This document shows, in pieces, positions 9,703 through 18,872 of a DNA stretch of 64,000 bases. The first letter of the stretch is position 1; every line of letters starts with the position of its first letter. This DNA comes from Thiomicrorhabdus marina. Its GTDB lineage: Bacteria > Pseudomonadota > Gammaproteobacteria > Thiomicrospirales > Thiomicrospiraceae. The translations under genes were made by a program, and so were the position numbers. Location: positions 1 to 64,000 of the forward strand of contig NZ_JAGETV010000002.1 in assembly GCF_017571465.1 (NCBI RefSeq), read 5' to 3'. The notes beneath the pieces were generated by a model that saw only the letters and a program-made list of their open reading frames with translations, was not told where the DNA came from and made no database searches.

Positions 9703-10749
9703 ATGTTTCGTAAGTTTATGGGCCTTTTCTCTAATGACCTTTCTATTGACTTAGGTACCGCCAACACACTTATTTATGTGCGCGGTAAAGGAATGGTCTT
9801 GAATGAACCTTCAGTGGTCTCGATTCGAAACAACCATCGCGGTAGCGGCATGCGTTCAATCGTTGCCGTTGGTGAAAATGCCAAGATGATGCTCGGAAAA
9901 GAGAACAAGGACATTCAAACCGTGCGCCCAATGAAAGACGGCGTTATCGCTGACTTTGAAGTGACTGAAAAGATGCTACAGTCATTTATCCGCAAAGTGC
10001 ATGAAGCGAAATTCTTTCAACCGAGCCCTCGTGTTTTGGTTTGCGTTCCGTGCGGTTCGACCCAAGTTGAACGTCGTGCAATTCGTGAATCAGCGGCTGG
10101 AGCCGGTGCGCGTGAAGTGTATCTAATCGAAGAACCGATGGCTGCTGCAATTGGTGCCGGCATGCCGGTTTCCGAACCGACTGGTTCGATGGTGGTTGAT
10201 ATTGGTGGCGGTACCACTGAAGTCGCCACACTATCCCTAAACGGAATTGTTTGGTCAGACTCGGTAAAAATTGGCGGTGATCGCTTCGATGATGCCATTA
10301 TTAAATACGTGCGCCGAAACTACGGCATGGTGATTGGGGAATCGACTGCCGAACGCATCAAAAAGAATATCGGCACGGCCTATCACGAAGTAAACCCTGA
10401 AACCATGGAAATCCATGGTTCTAACATGGCAGAATCAGCGCCACGCCGTTTTACTTTAAACAGCAATGAGGTGCTGGAAGCGCTTCAAGAACCATTGCAT
10501 ACCATTATCAGCGCAGTTCGAACGGCGTTAGAAAACACGCCTCCTGAACTAGGTGCCGATATCGCCGAACACGGAATCGTACTAACCGGAGGCGGAGCGC
10601 TTCTTCGCAATATCCACACTCTGATCTCTGAAGAAACCGGCATTCCGGTTATCATTGCTGATGATCCGTTAACCTGTGTCGCTCGTGGTGGCGGTCGCGC
10701 GCTTGAGCTTATGGATGAAAAAGGTCTAGACGTTTTCTCTTTCGATTAA
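9703..10749 (+). CDS. mreB: Rod-shape actin homologue MreB
   Basis: A 348-aa MreB, the bacterial actin that forms membrane-attached filaments and directs side-wall peptidoglycan synthesis. The phosphate-1 loop [13 protein letters not shown], phosphate-2 loop [12 protein letters not shown] and adenosine motif [13 protein letters not shown] are all present. The N-terminal [10 protein letters not shown] is the amphipathic membrane anchor seen in gammaproteobacteria. Length is canonical. It heads mreB-mreC-mreD-mrdA-rodA. Confidence 0.98.
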   Translation: MFRKFMGLFSNDLSIDLGTANTLIYVRGKGMVLNEPSVVSIRNNHRGSGMRSIVAVGENAKMMLGKENKDIQTVRPMKDGVIADFEVTEKMLQSFIRKVHEAKFFQPSPRVLVCVPCGSTQVERRAIRESAAGAGAREVYLIEEPMAAAIGAGMPVSEPTGSMVVDIGGGTTEVATLSLNGIVWSDSVKIGGDRFDDAIIKYVRRNYGMVIGESTAERIKKNIGTAYHEVNPETMEIHGSNMAESAPRRFTLNSNEVLEALQEPLHTIISAVRTALENTPPELGADIAEHGIVLTGGGALLRNIHTLISEETGIPVIIADDPLTCVARGGGRALELMDEKGLDVFSFD

Positions 10750-10774
10750 TCACTAGCCTCTTAGGAGCCGAGTC

Positions 10775-11716
10775 ATCAACCATATCGCAACGACCCCGCA
10801 AAAAGACGCCATCCATTTTTTGGTGGCGTTCATCTTGTCGTTAGCGGTTATTGCTGCCGACCGTAACAGTGATTTTATGGGCGATCTGCGTAGCGCCCTA
10901 CTGACTCTGCTTGATCCAATCGAACGCATTGCACAAACCCCTAAACAGGTTTATCAAAACCTGACCACCGATTTCACCTCATTTGATGAACTGAAACTGG
11001 AAAACGAACGTCTTAAAACCGAGATGCTTCTGCTCAAAGCCAAACAACAGCAGCTTATTATGATGGAACAAGAAGTCGGCCGTCTTCGAGCTTTACTCGG
11101 TACCACTGGACGCGTTAATAATTCGACTTTCCAAATTGCCACTGTTAATTTCTTCTCCAGCAACCCTTTGTCACAATTTATTACCATTAATAAAGGTGCG
11201 CTCGATGATGTTACCCCTCAGCAAACGGTGATTGACGCTCAAGGCGTGATCGGTCAAGTCATTAGTACGACACCCAATTCATCGCGTGTTTTACTGATTA
11301 CCGACCCCGCTCACCATTTGCCGGTGCGCATCCAACGTACAGGTCAACGTGGAATTCTAAGTGGCAACGGGCATGACAATACCCAGCTAAACTTTATTCC
11401 GAAAAGTAGCGAAATTCTGGTCGGCGATCTCTTGGAAACCTCCGGTTTAGGCGGTATCTTTCCATCCGGTTATCCGGTAGCGGTCATTTCCAAAGTAATT
11501 AGTCGCGATAGCGACCCTTATTACGAGATTTACGCGACCCCACTTGGACAACTTAACCAAGCACAGCAAGTATTGATTCTAAAACAGCAGCGCGACCCGT
11601 TTGCCACCATCAATACCGATTTGGATACCGAGATTAAGCCAAATCAGCAGAACACCCCAAACATTAAAGGGCTGGACGGCACTGCCATAAACCCCGACCA
11701 CCCTGGCCGCAACTAA
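10775..11716 (+). CDS. mreC: Rod-shape protein MreC
   Basis: MreC is a bitopic protein that links MreB filaments to the periplasmic elongation machinery. One N-terminal membrane helix (FLVAFILSLAVIAA) is followed by a coiled coil (DELKLENERLKTEMLLLKAK) and the beta-rich periplasmic domain. The start is odd. No ATG, GTG or TTG lies in frame between the stop codon at 10754-10756 and TTG 10820, and TTG 10820 would begin right inside the membrane helix. AGGAG at 10763-10767 stands 7 bases before ATC at 10775, which would give the usual ~14-residue cytoplasmic tail and a 313-aa protein. I therefore annotate an ATC start, tentatively; the gene itself is certain. Confidence 0.85.
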   Translation: MNHIATTPQKDAIHFLVAFILSLAVIAADRNSDFMGDLRSALLTLLDPIERIAQTPKQVYQNLTTDFTSFDELKLENERLKTEMLLLKAKQQQLIMMEQEVGRLRALLGTTGRVNNSTFQIATVNFFSSNPLSQFITINKGALDDVTPQQTVIDAQGVIGQVISTTPNSSRVLLITDPAHHLPVRIQRTGQRGILSGNGHDNTQLNFIPKSSEILVGDLLETSGLGGIFPSGYPVAVISKVISRDSDPYYEIYATPLGQLNQAQQVLILKQQRDPFATINTDLDTEIKPNQQNTPNIKGLDGTAINPDHPGRN

Positions 11717-11736
11717 AGGCAAGAGAGAAAGCAGAT

Positions 11737-12243
11737 ATGGGCGATAATTTTATCTACATCTCCAGCCGCCAAGTACGCTGGCTGATTATCCTAAGTTTCG
11801 TGATTGCACTGGTGCTAGACAGTATCAATCTAATCGGCGCCAGTTATCAATTTCTGCCACCTTTTACCTTGCTGGTACTGCTTTATTGGTCCGGTCATTT
11901 TCTGGATTACACCTACATCAGTACTGCTTTTGTCATCGGACTCTTAGCAGATACTCTGTATCAAACCACGCTCGGCATGCACGCCCTGATTTATGTCACT
12001 CTGACCTTTACTATGTTGCGTCACCGCTTGCATTTCCGTGGCTATTCGGTCATTCAGCAAGCACTGAACATTATTGTCTTCATGTTTATTTTCCAAGTTT
12101 TACACTTACTCATTTTGTCGCCGACACTTGACGATAATGAAATGATTCAATTCTGGTCAATGCCCGTTGTTTCAGCGTTTTTATGGTTGATTTTCGCCAA
12201 GTTACTGAATTTGCTGACCCAACAAAACGCCATTGAAAACTAG
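11737..12243 (+). CDS. mreD: Rod-shape protein MreD
   Basis: A 168-aa integral membrane protein with about five to six hydrophobic segments, in the fixed position between mreC and the PBP2 gene. MreD belongs to the rod elongation complex. Sequence conservation in MreD is low, so the call rests on length, hydrophobic profile (starting QVRWLIILSFVIALVLDS) and operon place. GAGAGAAAG precedes the ATG. Confidence 0.92.
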   Translation: MGDNFIYISSRQVRWLIILSFVIALVLDSINLIGASYQFLPPFTLLVLLYWSGHFLDYTYISTAFVIGLLADTLYQTTLGMHALIYVTLTFTMLRHRLHFRGYSVIQQALNIIVFMFIFQVLHLLILSPTLDDNEMIQFWSMPVVSAFLWLIFAKLLNLLTQQNAIEN

Positions 12244-12268
12244 TCGGCTATAGCGGACACTTAACAGC

Positions 12269-14137
12269 ATGCAACCAGAACGCCTCGAATTCAGCACCGA
12301 CCAAGAAAATCAACAACGCAAACGGCAATTCCGTCTGCGCTTGATTATTGCTTTGCTTTTTGTCTCCGCACTGTTTCTGTTTCTTATTGGCCGCATGGCT
12401 TATCTACAATGGTTAAATTATGATCGCTATCACGGCCTTGCGGAAGGCAACCGAATCTCGATTGAAGTGCTACCACCGACTCGCGGCAAAATCTATGACC
12501 GAAATCACACTCTAATCGCCGACAATCAACCTGTATTCGCCATCAAAATGATTCGCGAAGACATGGATAGCATTGACGATTTGGAACTCGACTTATCACA
12601 AGTACTCGACAATTATCCACAAGAGCGCATGGACAAGTTTTTCGAGAAATTCCGAAAAGGCCGACGCGCTAGAACCTACACCCTACCTTACCCCCTGAAC
12701 GAACAGGAAGCTTCACGCTTTGCCGTGCTGAACCACAAGCATCCGGGAGTAACTCTCAGCAGTCGTCTCAAACGCACCTATCCTTTTAAAGACGTCGGAG
12801 TACATGCTATCGGCTATGTCGGACGCATCAATCAAAAAGAACTTAAAAAGCTTGATGAAAAACGGTATCTCGGTACAGAGATTATCGGCAAATCCGGGGT
12901 TGAAAAGTATTACGAAGACATCCTGCACGGCTATCCCGGCGTACAGCAGGTCGAGACCAATGTGCGCGGTTCGGTATTGCGTAAACTGGAAACCACTCCG
13001 GCCATTCCGGGACAAGATATTCACTTGACCATAGATATTGAACTGCAAAAATTCGCCGAGCAACTAATGGGCGACCGTCGTGGCAGTATTGTCGCCATTG
13101 ACCCACAAAATGGCGAAGTTCTCGCTTATGTAAGCACCCCGACTTTTGACCCTAACCTATTCGTGGATGGTATCGACAGCAAAACCTATCGAAGTTTGCT
13201 GAACGACCCAAATAAACCATTTATTAACCGTGCCATCAACGGCCAATATCCACCGGGTTCAACCATTAAGCCATTTGTGGCTCTGGGCGCAATTGAAAAT
13301 GACTACATCACTCCACAGAAGAAAATCTACGACCCGGGTTATTTCGAATATAAAGGTCATCGTTATCGTGACTGGAAACGCTGGGGGCATGGTTTAGTCA
13401 ATATGCATCTCGCTATCGCTCAATCCTGTGACACCTATTTTTATGAACTCAGTTTAGACATGGGAATAGACGCTATCCACGATTCAATGTCGCCGTTTGG
13501 ATTCGGTGAACGCAGTGGTGTTGACATACCAGGGGAATCTAAAGGCATCTTGCCATCCCAAGCTTGGAAACGTGAAACCAAAGGCGAAGCCTGGTATCGA
13601 GGAGAAACCATCATTTCATCTATCGGCCAAGGTTACCACCTAAGTACACCAATCCAGTTGGCGCGCGCCACCGCCATTTTGGCAAACCGCGGTAAACAGA
13701 TTACGCCACACCTATTACAGCGCTTGCATGATGATAACGACATGCCACCGATGCAAATTGAAATCAAAAAAATCGAGCACTGGGAGCAAGTCATTCAATC
13801 AATGGTAGCAGTCATGCACGGTCCAACCGGAACCGCACGCCGTTATGGCACTGATCTGCCATTTACCATGGCAGGAAAAACCGGCACCGCGCAGGTTTTC
13901 AGTTTGAACGAAGCCGACTATGACGCCGCTAAATTGGATAAATCGTTACATGACCACTCGCTGTTTGTCGGTTTTGCCCCGGTTGAACGTCCACGAATCG
14001 CGGTAGCGGTTATTGCCGAAAACTCTGGCAGCGGCTCGAAGACTGCCGCCCCTATCGGCGTAAATGTAATCAAACGTTACTTGCGTCCGGATTTACCTTT
14101 AACCCCTATGCCAAAACAAGCAGTGTATGATCGATGA
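12269..14137 (+). CDS. mrdA: Penicillin-binding protein 2, elongasome transpeptidase
   Basis: A 622-aa class B PBP that cross-links new peptidoglycan in the side wall and pairs with RodA. One N-terminal membrane helix (LIIALLFVSALFLFLIGRMAY), then the pedestal domain, then the transpeptidase domain with S331 in STIKPF (SxxK), SCDTYF (SxN-type) and K537 in KTGTAQ. Length is normal. Its stop codon overlaps the rodA start (ATGA), which supports coupled synthesis of the PBP2-RodA pair. Confidence 0.97.
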   Translation: MQPERLEFSTDQENQQRKRQFRLRLIIALLFVSALFLFLIGRMAYLQWLNYDRYHGLAEGNRISIEVLPPTRGKIYDRNHTLIADNQPVFAIKMIREDMDSIDDLELDLSQVLDNYPQERMDKFFEKFRKGRRARTYTLPYPLNEQEASRFAVLNHKHPGVTLSSRLKRTYPFKDVGVHAIGYVGRINQKELKKLDEKRYLGTEIIGKSGVEKYYEDILHGYPGVQQVETNVRGSVLRKLETTPAIPGQDIHLTIDIELQKFAEQLMGDRRGSIVAIDPQNGEVLAYVSTPTFDPNLFVDGIDSKTYRSLLNDPNKPFINRAINGQYPPGSTIKPFVALGAIENDYITPQKKIYDPGYFEYKGHRYRDWKRWGHGLVNMHLAIAQSCDTYFYELSLDMGIDAIHDSMSPFGFGERSGVDIPGESKGILPSQAWKRETKGEAWYRGETIISSIGQGYHLSTPIQLARATAILANRGKQITPHLLQRLHDDNDMPPMQIEIKKIEHWEQVIQSMVAVMHGPTGTARRYGTDLPFTMAGKTGTAQVFSLNEADYDAAKLDKSLHDHSLFVGFAPVERPRIAVAVIAENSGSGSKTAAPIGVNVIKRYLRPDLPLTPMPKQAVYDR

Positions 14138-15258
14138 GAATCTTTGACGAAAAAGAACAAGTTTATCGCCGCAACAAAGGTCTGCTCAACCGTCTACATC
14201 TTGACGGCTGGCTTCTACTTGGTGTAATGCTATTGCTTGCTAGCAGCCTAGCGATTGTCTACAGCGCTTCAGGCGGTGACTGGGCAGTTACGCAACGACA
14301 CGCAATCCGTGTCAGTTTCGCGTTGGGATTAATGGTTCTGTTTGCACAACTTAAGCCCTCAATTATTTTCCTATTCACCCCCTTTTTATTCCTCTTTGCC
14401 TTAGCACTGTTAATCGCGGTACCGCTTGTTGGAACCATCGGCATGGGCGCTCAACGCTGGCTGGAATTCGGACCAATACGCTTCCAACCGTCTGAACTAA
14501 TGAAAGTGGTGCTCCCGATCACCATCGCTTGGATATTTGCCCACTCCGGCTACCCGCCAAGTTATCAGCGCATTATCTCGGCGCTAGCCGTCATCGGACT
14601 CAGTGCCGGCTTAATCGTGATTCAACCTGACTTGGGAACGTCACTATTGATTGCCATGTCCGGTCTATTTGTGATTTTCTTTGCCGGACTGCCATGGAAA
14701 ATGATCCTCGCTGCCCTACTTGCGGTTGCCGCAGCCGTACCGATTGCTTGGGAAAATATGTACGACTATCAAAAACAGCGTGTTATGACTTTCCTCAATC
14801 CTGAATCCGACCCCCTTGGAGCCGGTTACCACATTATTCAGTCGAAAATCGCCATCGGTTCCGGCGGAATCGAAGGCAAAGGCTATCTCGGTAGCACACA
14901 GGCGCATTTGGAATTCCTTCCTGAAAGTACCACTGATTTTATCTTTTCAGTGCTATCTGAAGAGTTTGGATTGATTGGCGTTATCGCCTTGTTGGCGATG
15001 TATCTGTTTGTTATCGCCCGCGGCTTGTACATTTCCGCACATGCACAAGATCAGTTCACCCGATTGATTGCCGCCAGCCTAACAATGATTTTCTTTGTCT
15101 ATGTATTCGTTAATATCGGCATGGTCAGCGGCCTACTGCCTGTAGTCGGACTGCCATTACCGCTCATTAGTTACGGCGGTAGCTCTCTGGTCACATTGAT
15201 GATTAGTTTCGGGATACTCATGTCGATTCAAACCCACCGTAAAATGCTGACCGAATAG
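14134..15258 (+). CDS. rodA: RodA SEDS peptidoglycan glycosyltransferase
   Basis: A 374-aa polytopic SEDS protein that polymerises glycan strands from lipid II with PBP2. About ten membrane segments are visible. Family motifs include GAQRWLEFGPIRFQPSELMK, VIQPDLGTSLLI, FLPESTTDFIFSVLSEEFG and the C-terminal GLPLPLISYGGSSL. It overlaps mrdA by four bases. The rlpA gene that often follows rodA in other gammaproteobacteria is absent here. Confidence 0.97.
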   Translation: MRIFDEKEQVYRRNKGLLNRLHLDGWLLLGVMLLLASSLAIVYSASGGDWAVTQRHAIRVSFALGLMVLFAQLKPSIIFLFTPFLFLFALALLIAVPLVGTIGMGAQRWLEFGPIRFQPSELMKVVLPITIAWIFAHSGYPPSYQRIISALAVIGLSAGLIVIQPDLGTSLLIAMSGLFVIFFAGLPWKMILAALLAVAAAVPIAWENMYDYQKQRVMTFLNPESDPLGAGYHIIQSKIAIGSGGIEGKGYLGSTQAHLEFLPESTTDFIFSVLSEEFGLIGVIALLAMYLFVIARGLYISAHAQDQFTRLIAASLTMIFFVYVFVNIGMVSGLLPVVGLPLPLISYGGSSLVTLMISFGILMSIQTHRKMLTE

Positions 15259-15417
15259 GCAAACCATGTTTCTTAAAATTTGATTCATGGTTACCGCTTA
15301 GGTTTACCGACAAAGTGTGATACATTAGCAAACGATTTATTGACCGGTCACACAGTGGTCTTATCACCACTTTATAAGCGGTTCTACCCTCAAGAAAATC
15401 GAGAAAGTCTGATTACC

Positions 15418-16623
15418 ATGCAATACACACAAATCTTACTATCCCCTGTGCGTTTTTTCATTTTAAGCCTGTTGCTAATGGTTGCTCCTTTAGCCAATGC
15501 TAACCCAATTGCCAATGCCGCAATACAAACGCCACACGTAGTCCCTTCAGCACCGGAAATCGCCGGTGATGCCTATCTGCTAATCGATTTTGATAGCGGC
15601 CGCGTTCTGGCTGAAAAAAGAGCAAATGAACGTGTTGAACCAGCTAGTCTGACTAAAATCATGACCGGTTATGTTGTCATCAATGAACTGAACAACGGCA
15701 ATATGAGCATGGATGACATGGTCACCATCTCCAAAAAAGCATGGAAAATGCCGGGATCGAAAATGTTTATCGAAGTTGGTAAAAAAGTTTCGGTACGCGA
15801 CCTAATCAAAGGCATGGTTATTCAGTCAGGTAACGACGCGTCGGTTGCACTGGCAGAGCACATCGCCGGTAGCGAAGAAGTCTTTGCGCAACTAATGAAC
15901 AAATACGCCAAATCACTGGGAATGACCAATACACATTATGTCAATGCAACCGGCTTACCACACGAAGACCACTACACCAGTGCACATGATCTAGCATTAC
16001 TGACTAAGGCGTTAATCCAAAACTTTCCGGAAGAATACGCTTGGTACTCGGAAAAGAAATTCACTTTTAACGGCATTACTCAATACAACCGTAACAAGCT
16101 ATTATGGCAAGACGAAACCGTTGATGGCCTGAAAACCGGACACACTGAAAGCGCAGGCTACTGTTTAGTATCTTCGGCAAAACGTGACGATATGCGCTTA
16201 ATTTCTGTGGTACTTGGCACCAATAGCGCCAATACTCGTGTGCAAGAGACGCAAAAATTGCTGAACTACGGTTTCCGTTTCTTTGAGACTCACAAAATGT
16301 ACAACGCTTTCCAACGCTTAAAAGACGTCACTGTTTGGGAAGGCAATCGCGATTTAATGGGTCTTGGCCTAGCAGAAGACCTGTTTGTTACCGTACCACG
16401 CGGCCAGTACAACAATCTGAAACTAGACACGCTTGTTGCCAATGCAATAAAAGCACCCGTTTCTGAAGGGAGCGAAATGGGAGAATTGAAAGTCACACTT
16501 GGAGAAAAAGAAATCGCTACGCGACCACTTATCGCCCTAGACTCGGTACAAGAAGGTTCTTTCTTTAAGAAACTGATTGACCAAGTTAAAATGACTTTCC
16601 AATCCCTACTTGGCGGAGAATAG
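15418..16623 (+). CDS. dacA: D-alanyl-D-alanine carboxypeptidase (PBP5 family)
   Basis: A 401-aa low-molecular-weight PBP that trims pentapeptides in the periplasm. It has a signal peptide (VRFFILSLLLMVAPLANA). The catalytic motifs are S77-L-T-K80 (SLTKIMT), S137-G-N (SGNDAS) and K239-T-G. A C-terminal beta domain and an amphipathic tail (SFFKKLIDQVKMTFQSLLG) anchor it to the membrane face. The start at 15418 is chosen because it begins directly before the signal peptide; the in-frame extension to 15280 is unlike coding sequence. Followed by a terminator. Confidence 0.95.
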   Translation: MQYTQILLSPVRFFILSLLLMVAPLANANPIANAAIQTPHVVPSAPEIAGDAYLLIDFDSGRVLAEKRANERVEPASLTKIMTGYVVINELNNGNMSMDDMVTISKKAWKMPGSKMFIEVGKKVSVRDLIKGMVIQSGNDASVALAEHIAGSEEVFAQLMNKYAKSLGMTNTHYVNATGLPHEDHYTSAHDLALLTKALIQNFPEEYAWYSEKKFTFNGITQYNRNKLLWQDETVDGLKTGHTESAGYCLVSSAKRDDMRLISVVLGTNSANTRVQETQKLLNYGFRFFETHKMYNAFQRLKDVTVWEGNRDLMGLGLAEDLFVTVPRGQYNNLKLDTLVANAIKAPVSEGSEMGELKVTLGEKEIATRPLIALDSVQEGSFFKKLIDQVKMTFQSLLGGE

Positions 16624-16656
16624 TCCTTATTATTCGACAAACGCCCTGACCTTTTG

Positions 16657-16688
16657 AAAAGCCGCGGCCTACACTGCGGCTTTTTTGT
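16657..16688 (+). terminator. Terminator after dacA
   Basis: AAAAGCCGC pairs with GCGGCTTTT and is followed by TTTGTTTT. It ends the mre-mrd-dacA unit. Confidence 0.85.
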
Positions 16689-16795
16689 TTTGCGCAACAA
16701 TCAAGCCGTGATAACTTGATATGCATGATAAAGCACCCTAAAATTCCGCTCATAAAGTTGACCAAGCCGAGCGCTTCATTTAAATGGTACCTAGC

Positions 16796-17080
16796 ATGAC
16801 TAAAGATTTACACACTCCAGACTCCGAATCCCTTATTGAATTTCCATGTGATTATCGTCTCAAGGCGATGGGCGAAAACAATGAAGCCTTTATTGAACTG
16901 GTATATCAAATCACCTGTAAATATGCCCCAAATACCCCTCGCGAAAACATTAAAATCAATAACTCAAGCGGCAAGCGTTTTATTTCGGTAAACGTCACTT
17001 TCTATGCAACCTGCATTGAACAGATTCATGGAATCTACGGCGATCTGAAACAACACCCAGAAGTTAAAATGACTCTGTAA
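16796..17080 (+). CDS. ybeD: YbeD / DUF493 protein
   Basis: A 94-aa (or 98-aa if started at ATG 16784) small soluble protein of the YbeD family, with the pattern IEFPCDYRLKAMG near the start and an ACT-like fold expected for the family. Function is not firmly known; in many gammaproteobacteria it lies between dacA and lipB, as here. Neither start has a strong ribosome site. Only 3 bp separate its stop from lipB, so both are surely on one transcript. Confidence 0.88.
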   Translation: MTKDLHTPDSESLIEFPCDYRLKAMGENNEAFIELVYQITCKYAPNTPRENIKINNSSGKRFISVNVTFYATCIEQIHGIYGDLKQHPEVKMTL

Positions 17081-17083
17081 TTA

Positions 17084-17716
17084 ATGACAATTCAGGTTAA
17101 ACACCTTGGCTTGCAGGACTATCAATCCACATGGCAAGCCATGCAGGATTACACGAATCAACGCAGTGCCGAAAGCGACGACCAGCTCTGGATTGTCGAA
17201 CACTCGCCGGTTTACACTCAAGGCTTAAACGGCAAGGCAGAGCACCTGCTCCGCCCTAATCCTGAAATTCCGATTGTGCAAACCGACCGCGGCGGGCAAA
17301 TCACTTATCACGGCCCCGGGCAATTAATTGTCTATGTCTTGGTCGATTTAAAACACAATAAACTCGGCGTACGTGCTTTGGTGTCGATATTGGAAAACAG
17401 CATTATCGAACTTCTGCAACAGTTCAACATCAACAGTGAAGCACGTTCCGATGCTCCGGGGGTTTATGTTTCCGGCAAGAAAATCGCCTCACTCGGCCTG
17501 AAAATCCGCAAACAGAAAAGCTATCATGGCCTCGCACTGAACGTGGATATGGACTTAGCCCCATTTCAGGCGATTAATCCATGCGGCTTAATTGACATGC
17601 GAATGACGCAACTCAAAGACTTAGTTGCCACTGAGAACTTACCAAGTTTAGCGGAACTCGGCACCCGTCTATGCACCATTCTAGAAACACAAATTACCTC
17701 AGTAGCCCGTTCATAG
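17084..17716 (+). CDS. lipB: Octanoyl-ACP:protein N-octanoyltransferase LipB
   Basis: A 210-aa enzyme that moves octanoate from acyl carrier protein to the lipoyl domains of 2-oxoacid dehydrogenases and GcvH. The catalytic pair is C167 in INPCGLIDM and K133 in GKKIASLG; the [13 protein letters not shown] strand of the family is complete. LipA then inserts the two sulfurs. It lies 3 bp after ybeD and about 70 bp before lipA. Confidence 0.96.
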   Translation: MTIQVKHLGLQDYQSTWQAMQDYTNQRSAESDDQLWIVEHSPVYTQGLNGKAEHLLRPNPEIPIVQTDRGGQITYHGPGQLIVYVLVDLKHNKLGVRALVSILENSIIELLQQFNINSEARSDAPGVYVSGKKIASLGLKIRKQKSYHGLALNVDMDLAPFQAINPCGLIDMRMTQLKDLVATENLPSLAELGTRLCTILETQITSVARS

Positions 17717-17789
17717 CACTACCGATTTTTGAAAACTTCAGGAATGACTTATAATAGCCGCCTTTCAAGCGAATACACGAGTGCAAGCT

Positions 17790-18830
17790 ATGTCACAACC
17801 GCCGCAGCGACAAGAGATTCAACTAGACCAGATCGGTAATGTCGGCAGCCTAAAAGACCGCAATGCCGCCATGCCTAAAGGTCAGTACAAAACCAAATCG
17901 CTTAAGCATCGTCCTGATCCAGAAGCGCCAAAACTGAAAAAGCCGCGCTGGATTAAGGCGCAGCTGCCAAAGGCAAAAGACATTCATCGTATTCGCGAGC
18001 TGAAAAATATCATGCGCGAACAAGGTCTGCACAGTGTTTGTGAGGAAGCCTCTTGCCCAAACCTTGCCGAATGTTTTGGACACGGCACCGCGACCTTTAT
18101 GATTATGGGTGACATCTGTACCCGTAAATGTCCGTTCTGCGACGTGACCCACGGTCGCCCAAAAGCGCTCAATCAAGACGAACCGAGCCACTTGGCTGGA
18201 ACCGTCAAAGCGATGGGCTTGAACTATATCGTTATCACATCGGTTGACCGTGATGACCTTCGTGATGGTGGCGCACAACACTTCAATGACTGCGTCGCCG
18301 CAATTCGCGAACAATCTCCAAAAACCAAAATTGAAACCTTAGTTCCCGACTTCCGCGGCCGCCTAAGCGTGGCGTTAGAAACGATCAGCAAACAGCCGCC
18401 GGATGTACTGAACCATAATCTAGAAACCGTCCCGCGTTTATACGAAGAAGCACGCCCGGGAGCAGATTATCAATCGTCTCTGGATTTGCTAAAGCGCTTT
18501 AAAGCGATGCATCCCGAAGTAAAAACTAAATCCGGTTTAATGGTTGGCCTTGGTGAAACCATGGAAGAGCTGTTACAGGTGATGCGTGACCTGCGTGCTC
18601 ACAATGTGGAAATGCTAACCGTTGGGCAATACCTACAACCGAGTAGCTTCCACCTTAGTGTCAAAAAATACTGGTCACCGGAAGAGTTCAAACAGATTGA
18701 AGATGCCGGTTATGAAATGGGCTTTGAAAACGTCGCAGCAGGCCCGATGGTACGATCAAGCTATCATGCAGATTTGCAAGCTAAAAGTAGCGATAAACAG
18801 AATGTGAGTTTCAACATTAATTTGGACTGA
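17790..18830 (+). CDS. lipA: Lipoyl synthase LipA with transposon-encoded C-terminus
   Basis: A 346-aa radical-SAM enzyme that inserts sulfur at C6 and C8 of octanoyl groups. The auxiliary cluster cysteines are C84, C89 and C95 (CxxxxCxxxxxC), the radical-SAM cysteines are C110, C114 and C117 (CxxxCxxC), and R322-S-S-Y325 supplies the serine ligand. The start is taken at ATG 17790; GTG 17781 is also open. The 3' end is chimeric. The transposon begins at 18803, within codon 338, so the last eight residues (VSFNINLD) and the TGA stop come from its left end. Joining 18802 to 37733 restores the ancestral end NIQFNAL, found before hslO. All catalytic residues are upstream of the insertion, so the enzyme is probably active. 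Confidence 0.95.
   Translation: MSQPPQRQEIQLDQIGNVGSLKDRNAAMPKGQYKTKSLKHRPDPEAPKLKKPRWIKAQLPKAKDIHRIRELKNIMREQGLHSVCEEASCPNLAECFGHGTATFMIMGDICTRKCPFCDVTHGRPKALNQDEPSHLAGTVKAMGLNYIVITSVDRDDLRDGGAQHFNDCVAAIREQSPKTKIETLVPDFRGRLSVALETISKQPPDVLNHNLETVPRLYEEARPGADYQSSLDLLKRFKAMHPEVKTKSGLMVGLGETMEELLQVMRDLRAHNVEMLTVGQYLQPSSFHLSVKKYWSPEEFKQIEDAGYEMGFENVAAGPMVRSSYHADLQAKSSDKQNVSFNINLD
18798..18802. repeat. Target-site duplication, left copy (CAGAA)
   Basis: CAGAA directly precedes the transposon end TGTGAGTTTC. The same five bases follow the right end at 37728-37732. A 5-bp duplication is the size made by Tn7 and Tn5053/Tn6022-type transposases. Confidence 0.9.
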
Positions 18831-18870
18831 ACAACATTATTTTGGATTCTACAAAATTAATTTGTACTGA
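18803..18870. repeat. Transposon left end with three transposase-binding motifs
   Basis: After the terminal TGTGAGTTTC come three related boxes at a 20-bp step: ACATTAATTTGGACTGA (18814-18830), ACATTATTTTGGATTCT (18834-18850) and AAATTAATTTGTACTGA (18854-18870). The first box contains the new lipA stop codon (TGA, 18828-18830). The third, extended to CAAAATTAATTTGTACTG (18852-18869), matches the outermost right-end box exactly in inverted orientation. Confidence 0.85.
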
Positions 18871-18872
18871 GA

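Noticed and set aside
15280-15417. In-frame N-terminal extension of dacA
   Set aside because: The extension is unlike coding sequence and would bury the signal peptide. ATG 15418 starts right before it.
17850-18314. 154-codon - strand ORF inside lipA
   Set aside because: Antisense shadow of a highly conserved gene; no neighbours or ribosome site support it.
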